NCBI GenBank assembly: GCA_026988445.1
Contig: JALSLF010000530.1
Coordinates: 1 to 8,128 of the forward strand
DNA length: 8,128 nt
Source: Bacteroidales bacterium
Lineage (GTDB): Bacteria > Bacteroidota > Bacteroidia > Bacteroidales > NBLH01
Reading direction: 5' to 3'
Both the position numbers and the translations under genes were made by a program. A model generated the notes under the pieces. The model was given only the letters and a program-made list of their open reading frames with translations, was not told the origin of the DNA and did no database searches. Below are positions 1 through 6,500 of the stretch, one piece after another (position 1 is the first letter of the stretch; each line of letters begins with the position of its first letter).

Positions 1-451
1 TATCATCAAGTGTATAATTATTTGTAGAATAGCAATCCCAACTTGTATTGAAAGTTTTAAGATGCATATCTGCAATTTCTTGTAAATTAAGTTGATGATT
101 TGAGTTTTTAACCCTCTTATAGTATTTCCCTTTTATTGCAACAGGTTTTATTGGAAATTCTTTTATTGACAAAACAAGTATTGTTTTGTCTTCCACTTTA
201 ATAATATCTGCATCAGGAATAATGTTAGGGTAAGTTTTATTTTTCACTTCATTTATTAAAACAGGTAATGTTTCTTGATGAATGTTAACACCTTTTATTT
301 TTCCGTTATCCGAAATTCCAACATACACCCTTCCTCCTTTTGTATTTGCAAAAGCACATAGGGAAACAATAGAGTCATTATTAAAATTTTCTTTAAATTC
401 TACATGCTCATTTTCGCCTTTCGAGATTATATCCTTGATGTTGTTATTCAT
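1..451 (-). CDS. Partial AlbA_2/Schlafen-domain protein (N-terminal 150 codons)
   Basis: The reading frame opens at the ATG whose first base is 451 and runs without a stop off the left edge; an in-frame TAA four codons upstream excludes a longer start. Visible family marks are an N-terminal GE...VEFK element (E13, E18, F19, K20), the stretch ANTKGG (35-40) followed by VYVGI and DNG (48-50), and a KYYKRV segment near 109-114. These fit the AlbA_2 domain (Pfam PF04326), found in many bacterial proteins annotated as putative ATP-binding or transcriptional regulators and related to the Schlafen core. Members have been linked to nucleic-acid binding or cleavage, but this protein's role cannot be read here because the C-terminal half, which usually carries a winged helix or other module, is outside the window. 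No Shine-Dalgarno is present; the leader is A-rich. A MITE-like element ends 19 bp upstream. Confident of domain, not of function. Confidence 0.85.
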   Translation of the reverse strand, partial: MNNNIKDIISKGENEHVEFKENFNNDSIVSLCAFANTKGGRVYVGISDNGKIKGVNIHQETLPVLINEVKNKTYPNIIPDADIIKVEDKTILVLSIKEFPIKPVAIKGKYYKRVKNSNHQLNLQEIADMHLKTFNTSWDCYSTNNYTLDD

Positions 452-465
452 TCTTAGTTCTTTAC

Positions 466-470
466 TTTTA
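466..470. repeat. Left copy of 5-bp target-site duplication (TTTTA)
   Basis: TTTTA directly abuts the outer end of the left terminal inverted repeat at 471 and is repeated in the same orientation at 632-636, just outside the right terminus. A perfect flanking direct repeat is the expected scar of transposition. Five AT-only bases could match by chance in this composition, so the support comes from their exact abutment to both ends. Confidence 0.65.
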
Positions 471-631
471 CCTAAATTGAGCGATTATCCACTTCAATAA
501 GTACCAATCTATTGGGCTAAAAAGATTTACAAAAAAAGACTCAAATACCAGCTGGTATTCTTACTTTTTTTCTAAACTTTTTAGTCTCAATATCTTGGTA
601 CTTCTTTTTGTACATAATCGCTTAATTTAGG
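471..631. mobile_element. MITE-like 161-bp palindromic element
   Basis: The whole interval is an imperfect inverted repeat. The outer 18 bases CCTAAATTGAGCGATTAT match the reverse complement of the other end (CCTAAATTAAGCGATTAT) at 17 of 18 positions. Further matching blocks are AAGTACCAA and TATTG, CTAAAAAG, an A7 tract, and a perfect 16-bp centre AATACCAGCTGGTATT (544-559). The arms are 81 and 80 bases, so the centre of symmetry falls exactly mid-element. It holds no ORF, and a TTTTA direct repeat flanks both ends. This is the structure of a miniature inverted-repeat transposable element moved in trans by a transposase encoded elsewhere. Ends beginning CC and a 5-bp duplication would suit the IS1380 family, but that is a guess. 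In either transcript it would fold into an arm of about 80 base pairs, so it may also stop or modulate transcription from the upstream methyltransferase operon into the AlbA_2 gene. A purely regulatory hairpin is the alternative. Confidence 0.75.
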
Positions 632-636
632 TTTTA
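632..636. repeat. Right copy of 5-bp target-site duplication (TTTTA)
   Basis: Same-orientation copy of the TTTTA at 466-470, immediately outside the right terminal inverted repeat, which ends at 631. Removing the element and one copy restores a plausible uninterrupted leader between the FkbM gene and the AlbA_2 start. Confidence 0.65.
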
Positions 637-641
637 ATGAC

Positions 642-670
642 ACTTACAAACAAATAATACTTTTGTGAGT
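642..670 (-). terminator. Weak hairpin just after the FkbM stop codon
   Basis: ACTTACAAA (642-650) can pair with TTTGTGAGT (662-670) over an 11-base loop, with one imperfect position. It starts 5 bases past the stop of the FkbM gene. It has no GC-rich stem and no clear U tract, so it is only a candidate end for the exporter/methyltransferase transcript; the long MITE hairpin that follows could do the same job. Confidence 0.25.
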
Positions 671-674
671 AATT

Positions 675-1406
675 TTATGTGTTTTCTTTTTTAATAAAAA
701 ATATAGTGTTAAATGTTTTGGCAAAAAAAGTATAATTTACAGTATCCATAAACTCTTTCATGTATGTCGGAATAACTTTATTTTTATCAAGAGATTCAAC
801 TAATACAATTGTAGGTCTGTATTTATCCCAATTATTTGATTTTAAAACTTGCATATCTAAACCTTCTACATCAATACTAAGAAAATCTATTTCTTGATTT
901 TGGGCTAAATATTTATCTAAGATAGTTTCTAACCTTAATACTTTAATTTTTTTCTGTTGTATGATTTTATAATTAGGCAGACCTTGTTTTTTTAGGGCTT
1001 CTACTTCTGAAAAAGTGTTTAATGCAGGCTCATTAAAAATATAGTATGTTAAAACTTCTTCTTTATCACATATTCCTATTTCAAGGTTTATATCGTTCGG
1101 TCTTATTTCATTAAATTTTGTCATAACTCCGGGAATTGGGTCAATATTTATCCCTGTCCAACCTTTTTTGTAAAACAAATATGTATTAGAAAATCGTTTG
1201 GGGTGATGTGCTCCAACATCGATAAAAAAACCTTTTTCTTTATTTTCAAAAATTCTTTGTAATATCAAGTCTTCACCCTCTTGTGCGTATGAAAGAGAAG
1301 AATACTCATACTTTGCTTGATATCTTTGCTTGATATCCTGCTCAAATATTCTTTTAATTATTATCGGTGTTATTGCTTTTAGTAATCGTTTTATTTTATC
1401 TTTCAT
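675..1406 (-). CDS. FkbM-family SAM-dependent methyltransferase
   Basis: This 243-residue protein carries the marks of FkbM methyltransferases (PF05050): YAQEGED (40-46), the SAM-binding motif I FIDVGAHHP (61-69), an acidic residue in NIDP (87-90) at the end of the second strand, and the typical SIDVEGLD (177-184) followed by VLVES (201-205). FkbM-type enzymes O-methylate small molecules and, commonly in polysaccharide loci, sugars, using S-adenosylmethionine. The first 35 or so residues are basic and partly hydrophobic (including ITPIIIKRIF) and may bind membrane or partners. The start ATG lies 6 bases after the TGA of the preceding methyltransferase, so the two are translated from one message; no Shine-Dalgarno is visible. 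It is the last gene of the Wzt operon, which suggests methylation of the exported glycan. A 13-bp tandem duplication at codons 24-32 makes the gene sensitive to slippage. Family assignment is firm; the substrate is inferred. Confidence 0.9.
   Translation of the reverse strand: MKDKIKRLLKAITPIIIKRIFEQDIKQRYQAKYEYSSLSYAQEGEDLILQRIFENKEKGFFIDVGAHHPKRFSNTYLFYKKGWTGINIDPIPGVMTKFNEIRPNDINLEIGICDKEEVLTYYIFNEPALNTFSEVEALKKQGLPNYKIIQQKKIKVLRLETILDKYLAQNQEIDFLSIDVEGLDMQVLKSNNWDKYRPTIVLVESLDKNKVIPTYMKEFMDTVNYTFFAKTFNTIFFIKKENT
1311..1337. repeat. 13-bp perfect tandem duplication inside the FkbM gene
   Basis: CTTTGCTTGATAT occurs twice back to back (1311-1323 and 1324-1336), and the next base also repeats, giving 27 bases with a period of 13. 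It covers codons 24-32 of the FkbM methyltransferase. Because 13 is not a multiple of three, a change of copy number shifts the frame. With one copy the frame would stop after 42 residues, and with three copies after 37. Only two copies give the full protein. Confidence 0.95.
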
Positions 1407-1412
1407 AATATT

Positions 1413-2117
1413 TCAATATCCACCACCAATAGGTATTACCGGTTGTACATTTTTGGGTTTAACAGCAAAAGTACCTTTGAAAAAGAATGTCGTTGTCCAT
1501 GTATAGTTGTTTATAGGTCCCAAACCATGCATATCAACTTGCAACAAACCTAACTTTCTAAATTTTTCAGCAATATCAGGACTTCTATCTGAATTATCTA
1601 AAATTATTAGACCATTTTTTTTTAGGTAAAAATGACTAATTTCCGCACATCTTCGTCTTTCACGTCCATCAATTACTATAATATCAAATTTAATATTAAT
1701 TTTTGATATTGCATTAACATAATCGTCTAAGTCTTCATGTAGTTCAATTGTGTTATTAAATAATTTATATTTTAAAATCTTTTCGAACCATTCTTTATTA
1801 TTTTCAATACTGTAAACAAATTTTGAATTTTGAGCAAAAAACAAAGACGAATTACCACTTCCCCATTCAAAAACAGTACATCCGCTCAAATCTAACTGAT
1901 TTAAATATTCAATTGCGGGATATGTGAACCATGGTAACGGTTTATATTCGCTGTTTAATGGTATACCTTTTTCCCTTGAAATCTTATGACCGTATTTATT
2001 TTCTATAATATCAATATAAGCTGGCAGTTTAGTTTTTTCAAAAAAAACTTCTATTCTAAATGTTTTAGCAATTAGTATAATTACTTTTTTTACAATATTC
2101 TTTATTATTTGTTTCAT
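1413..2117 (-). CDS. Class I SAM-dependent methyltransferase of a polysaccharide locus
   Basis: This 234-residue protein shows a Rossmann-type methyltransferase core. Motif I is VFEWGSGNSSLFFA (82-95) with the glycine-rich turn; an acidic end of the second strand lies in VYSIENN (101-107); FDIIVIDGRERR (144-155) is the motif IV region; and the strand LIILDNSD (170-177) follows KKNG. The DNSD element resembles Methyltransf_24-like enzymes. Residues 1-20 are basic and hydrophobic (KNIVKKVIILIAKTF) and could form a peripheral membrane anchor. Its ATG overlaps the TGA of the upstream ATPase gene by 4 bases (ATGA), so it is translationally coupled to the exporter. A likely job is modification of the glycan or its terminus, but the acceptor cannot be read from sequence. 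An A9 run on the coding strand falls in the KKN codons at 166-168. The C-terminus ends in a glycine-rich IPIGGGY. Confidence 0.82.
   Translation of the reverse strand: MKQIIKNIVKKVIILIAKTFRIEVFFEKTKLPAYIDIIENKYGHKISREKGIPLNSEYKPLPWFTYPAIEYLNQLDLSGCTVFEWGSGNSSLFFAQNSKFVYSIENNKEWFEKILKYKLFNNTIELHEDLDDYVNAISKINIKFDIIVIDGRERRRCAEISHFYLKKNGLIILDNSDRSPDIAEKFRKLGLLQVDMHGLGPINNYTWTTTFFFKGTFAVKPKNVQPVIPIGGGY
1615..1623. repeat. Nine-base A/T homopolymer inside the methyltransferase gene
   Basis: Nine consecutive T on the plus strand read as A9 on the coding strand of the class I methyltransferase, across its LKKNG codons near 165-169. Runs of this length are slippery for polymerases, but they arise easily at this base composition. 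Confidence 0.9.
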
Positions 2118-3367
2118 ATTTGCTCAATCTCAAATTCAGGAAAAACAATACCTGTAATTAATTTTGTATTCATGAAATTATAAGGATTTCCGTCAGATAT
2201 TTCAAATTGTAGAACATCTTGCATCCAGTCTTGAATAGTATCACCGGTTTTTAAGAATAATGTTAAACTATATAAACCCGGAGCAAGATTATTTTTAATT
2301 TTTATTAAATAAGTCTGATCATTTGATTTGTGCGTAATTTCTTTATTGATGAATTTATTGCTAACATGAATAACCCTTTTTTGCTTGCTATCTTGTATGC
2401 CAATGCCAATATCTAAATCATGAAATTTCTTATTATTAATACTTTTTATTTTAATCTCAAACTCAATGTTCTTACCAAATTTAATTGGATAATTAATAAA
2501 CCTTAATTTACTGAAAAAGATTTCAGGTTTCTTTCTTTTTACATTACTAAAATCAATTTCTTGTCCATTTAAAATATTCTTATTCGCAATATATCTATCT
2601 ATTACACTATCTGCTTTATCTCTATAAATTATTCTTCCATTTTCCAAAAGAATTGCTTTACTACATAATAAACTAACTGAATTTAGGTTATGACTCACAA
2701 AAAGCACCGTTCTGCCACCGCCTCTGCTTACATCTTGCATTTTGCCAATAGCTTTTTTCTGAAATTCGGCATCGCCTACGGCAAGTACCTCATCTACTAC
2801 CAAAATATCCGGTTCAAGATGTGCGGCTACAGCAAATGCCAAACGCACGTACATACCCGATGAATAACGCTTTACCGGTGTATCAATATATTTAGCTACT
2901 CCGGCAAAATCAACAATTTCATCAAACTTGCTGCGTATTTCGGCTTTGGTCATGCCCAAAATGGCACCGTTTAAAAAAATATTTTCCCTGCCGGTTAATT
3001 CAGGATGAAAACCGGTACCCACTTCCAGTAAGCTGGCTATGCGTCCTTTTACCTTTATTTGCCCTGTGGTGGGTCCCGTTACACGCGAAAGTAATTTCAA
3101 CAAAGTGCTTTTTCCGGCACCGTTTTTACCGATAATGCCCAGTACTTCGCCTTGTTTTACTTCCAAATTTATATCGCGCAAAGCCCAAACATATTCCCCT
3201 TCTACACTATCCAATTTATTAGTCGCACCAATTTTTAAAGCCGGGTCTTCTTTTCCGCGCACACGATACCACCAACGTTGCAAATCTCCACGTAAAGTTT
3301 GGCTGCCAACCGTTCCCAAACGGTATTGTTTGCCTATATTTTCTAATTTAATTACTGTGTCTGACAA
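2114..3367 (-). CDS. Wzt-type ABC transporter ATPase with C-terminal glycan-recognition domain
   Basis: This 417-residue protein is the nucleotide-binding subunit of a polysaccharide ABC exporter (Wzt/TagH/KpsT class), which would power transfer of lipid-linked glycan across the inner membrane. It shows Walker A GKNGAGKST (80-88), the family block GTGFHPELTGRENIF (117-131), signature YSSGM (168-172), Walker B ILVVDE (188-193) and the switch histidine H226 in FVSHN. An N-terminal insertion (about 20-60) is typical of Bacteroidota members. Residues 270-417 form a beta-rich tail resembling the Wzt C-terminal carbohydrate-binding domain (PF14524), which in characterised homologues binds the modified end of the glycan. 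The gene heads an operon with two methyltransferases; the likely permease partner lies divergently at 7380. A TATCTTTG box sits about 20 bases before the start. GC is high in the ATPase half (31 of 60 at 3061-3120) and low in the tail (13 of 60 at 2461-2520), suggesting an exchanged C-terminal module. Confidence 0.92.
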   Translation of the reverse strand: MSDTVIKLENIGKQYRLGTVGSQTLRGDLQRWWYRVRGKEDPALKIGATNKLDSVEGEYVWALRDINLEVKQGEVLGIIGKNGAGKSTLLKLLSRVTGPTTGQIKVKGRIASLLEVGTGFHPELTGRENIFLNGAILGMTKAEIRSKFDEIVDFAGVAKYIDTPVKRYSSGMYVRLAFAVAAHLEPDILVVDEVLAVGDAEFQKKAIGKMQDVSRGGGRTVLFVSHNLNSVSLLCSKAILLENGRIIYRDKADSVIDRYIANKNILNGQEIDFSNVKRKKPEIFFSKLRFINYPIKFGKNIEFEIKIKSINNKKFHDLDIGIGIQDSKQKRVIHVSNKFINKEITHKSNDQTYLIKIKNNLAPGLYSLTLFLKTGDTIQDWMQDVLQFEISDGNPYNFMNTKLITGIVFPEFEIEQI

Positions 3368-3387
3368 TTTATAAATATTTTAATGTG

Positions 3388-3395
3388 CAAAGATA
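3388..3395 (-). promoter_or_regulatory. Bacteroidota-type -7 box for the Wzt operon
   Basis: On the minus strand this reads TATCTTTG, an exact match to the Bacteroidota -7 consensus TAnnTTTG, 20 bases before the ATG of the ATPase gene. No good TTTG box was found at the usual -33 distance. It suggests that the operon has its own promoter rather than depending on read-through from the SNF2 gene. Confidence 0.55.
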
Positions 3396-3408
3396 TTATT
3401 TCATACGA

Positions 3409-3428
3409 TTTTAACCATATAGTTAAAA
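3409..3428. repeat. Inverted repeat upstream of the Wzt promoter box
   Basis: TTTTAAC (3409-3415) and GTTAAAA (3422-3428) are perfect inverted repeats around a 6-base spacer. They sit roughly where the -33 element of the Wzt promoter should be, so a regulator site is possible. Seven AT-rich bases can also match by chance. Confidence 0.35.
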
Positions 3429-3494
3429 CTTATTTCATCATGTTGTGTCTATTGTATAGTTTTGGCAATAGGTAATTTTTTCATGATGCCGGTT

Positions 3495-3527
3495 TTATTA
3501 CAAATTTACGTATTTTTTTGTTAATAA
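3495..3527 (-). terminator. AT-rich hairpin after the SNF2 gene
   Basis: TTATTACAAA (3495-3504) can pair with TTTGTTAATAA (3517-3527) with one bulged base and a 12-base loop, beginning 12 bases past the SNF2 stop codon. The stem has almost no GC and no clear U tract follows on the minus strand, so this is only a candidate transcript end. Confidence 0.25.
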
Positions 3528-3539
3528 TACTGTACCTTC

Positions 3540-6500
3540 CTATGCAAAAAGCTCTTTAATATCATTAACATCAATAGTTTTCATAATTTTTTCATCTGTT
3601 TGTATAATATCTTTTGCAATTTTTTGCTTTTTAGCTTGCAGGTTCATAATTTTTTCTTCTATTGTATTTTTACAAATCATACGATACGCAAAAACATGCT
3701 TATCTTGCCCAATACGGTAACAGCGGTCAATGGCTTGATTTTCAACTGCCGGATTCCACCAAGGGTCCATTATATAAACATAATCGGCAGCAGTAAGATT
3801 AAGTCCTGTACCGCCGGCTTTTAAACTAATTAAAAATACACGTAAATTATTATTTGTCTGAAAATTATTAACCGAATTTTCTCTTTGCTTAGTAGAACTT
3901 TTTCCATCAAGATATTCAAAATCAATATTTCTTTTATTTAACTCTTCTTTTAGTAATGAAAGCATTTCAACAAATTGTGAAAAGATTAATATTTTATGAT
4001 TTGCCGTTTTATCGGTAATATGATTAATAATTTCTTTAATTTTTATCGATTGATTTGTATAAACCTCATCATCTTTGAGCAATGCCGGTGAGTCGCAAAT
4101 TTGCCGTAATCGGGTTAATGCTTCTAAAACCATAAATTTAGATTTACCCATACCTTCTTTTTCTATTTTGTTCAGTAATTTATCACGGTACGAGTTTCGG
4201 AAAGCATCGTAAACTTTTCTTTGTTCCGTTTCCATTTCGCAATAAATAATATCTTCTACCTTTGGCGGCAATTCAGTAGCTACTTGCTCTTTTGTACGGC
4301 GCAATACAAAAGGGTTGATAATTTTCTGCAATTCTTCGGCAACAAGTTCATTACCTTCTTTATCTATCGGGTTTGAATAATTTTCTCTAAAATTATTTAA
4401 ACTACCCAACATACCGGGATTGGTAAAGTTAATTTGAGCAAACAGATCAAAAGTACTATTTTCAATAGGGGTTCCTGTAAGAGCCAATTTATTTTTAGCA
4501 CTAATTAAAACAGCAGCTTTATAACGCCTCGAAGCAGGATTTTTTATAGCTTGTGATTCATCAAGTATCATATAATTAAATTGATATTCTTTTAATACCT
4601 CAATATCGCGCAATAAAATACCGTAGGTAACAAATACAATGTCGTATTTATCAAATTTTTGAGTATTTTTTTCTCTATCAGTACCATAATAATAGAGTGC
4701 TTTTAAATTAGGACTAAATTTTTCAATTTCTTTTTGCCAATTAAAAAGCAATGTGGTAGGTACTACAATTAAATTAGCCTTTTTGCTTTTATTTTTTATC
4801 GATTGTAAAAAACTTAATATCTGCAATGTTTTTCCTAGTCCCATATCATCGGCAAGAATACCGCCCCATTTCATTTTATCTAAAAAATTCAACCAGTTTA
4901 AACCTTCTTTTTGATAATCGCGTAGCGTAGCTTTAATGCTTTTAGGCACTTTTACTTTTTCAATTTCTTTAAATTTTGAAAGTAATTTTCGTTTTTCCGA
5001 CAGCTCTTTAATAATTTTACTATCGTCAATTTGCTCAAAAAGCTCATCAATAATAGAAAAACGCAGTTTAGAAATTTTTAGTTTATTCTTTGAAATTTCA
5101 CCATTTCTAAAATATTTCTCCAATTTATGCAACCACTCCTTTGGTAAAATACCTACCGAACCATCTTTTAACAAAACATAGTTTTGCTTATTTACAATAG
5201 CTTTTCGTATATCATTTAATGTTACTGATTGATCTCCAAACAAAAGTTGAACATCTACATCAAACCAATCTTGACCTGACTTTATCGATGTTGTAATCTT
5301 GCCTTTATATGGCGAATATTTAAAGTTTTTTAAATCTTTTAAACCAAACAGTTCAACATTTAACTGTTGCATACGTTCAAAAAATTTAAAAAACCACATA
5401 TTTTTTGTAAAATCATCAAAATGAATATAAAATATTTTTAAATCTTCTTGCTCTTTAAAATTCGGGTGTAATTCGGTAATTTGATTTATAAAATCATTTT
5501 CAAGTTCAAAATTTCTTTTGTAGATAGTTATCTGTCCGTTCTCTTTTTTTAGTAAATCTCCTTGATAATTGAGTATTACCGAAGTATCATCTCCGTATAT
5601 TACTTGCGGTTTAATAATAATGTAATCGTCTTTTTCACTTAAAAATATTTGTTTCTTTGAAAAATCAAGCTCTATTATTTCGTAATTAAATAAACCCGCT
5701 TCAAATTCTACTTCAAAATATTTTGAAAGCGGATAAATTATTTTTTCATAAAAAGTAGCTCTTTGCTCTTTTACTGCTTTTAATTCAAAAATTCCATCAA
5801 CAAGCAATTTTACCGCCTGATAACTGTCAAAAGCATATAAAGTATTGTCTATATTTATAAAATAAACATAATCATTATAATTATTCCTGATTTCTTTAAT
5901 ATCAAAAAGTTCATCGGCAACTTTAAGATATGCTTTAGCTTGTATAAATTTTTCATCTTGCTCTACCTTATATAATAAGGTGGCTGTATTTTCCGAAATA
6001 CGAACCTTCTGCAAGTCTTTTTTTACTATACGTAGCGTTGCATCGTTTTCCCGTAAAAAAACAAATTTCTCTTTCGATAAAAGTTTAAAACTATTAATTA
6101 CATATTTAAACAAATCTTTATCAACAAGTTCATCATTATCTTTTTCAAAATAATCTATATCATGGTTTAAATCCATAATAGATTTTTGATTCTCCGTAAA
6201 CTCAATTAAATATTTGTTATTAATCTCGGAATGATACAATTCTATTTTAGAGTGTAAAACATCTTCTTTTTTATTAGTTTTCCCAATAATAGGAAATATC
6301 TCAATATCAGAGTCTTCATAGTCAATATTAATAACAAAACCAATATCTCTTTTTTCTTTTTTTATTAATTTAGGTAAACTAAGTTCTTCGTTTACAACAC
6401 TATTTAATGTATCAATATAAAAATCGTTTTCAGAAGATAAAGAAACTAAACCTATGGCTTTCTCTTTTCGAATAATTGACAAACCGGATTTTTTATCAAA

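Noticed and set aside
282..500. 72-residue plus-strand open frame
   Set aside because: It lies antisense to the AlbA_2 gene and runs into the MITE; no family motif and no promoter. It is a shadow frame.
471..631. The palindrome as a simple intrinsic terminator
   Set aside because: At 161 bp with symmetric arms of 80-81 bases and flanking TTTTA direct repeats, it is far longer than a terminator stem; a side role in stopping transcription remains possible.
471..636. CRISPR repeat or IS200-type palindromic ends
   Set aside because: There is only one unit, no spacers and no nearby transposase gene; the direct duplication argues against IS200/IS605 insertion, which leaves none.
904..1000. FkbM gene as a pseudogene because of the internal duplication
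   Set aside because: The present frame is intact and contains all expected motifs downstream of the 13-bp repeat, so with two copies it encodes a full-length enzyme.
3039..3374. 111-residue plus-strand open frame
   Set aside because: Wholly antisense to the conserved ATPase core of the Wzt gene; its openness follows from the codons of that gene.
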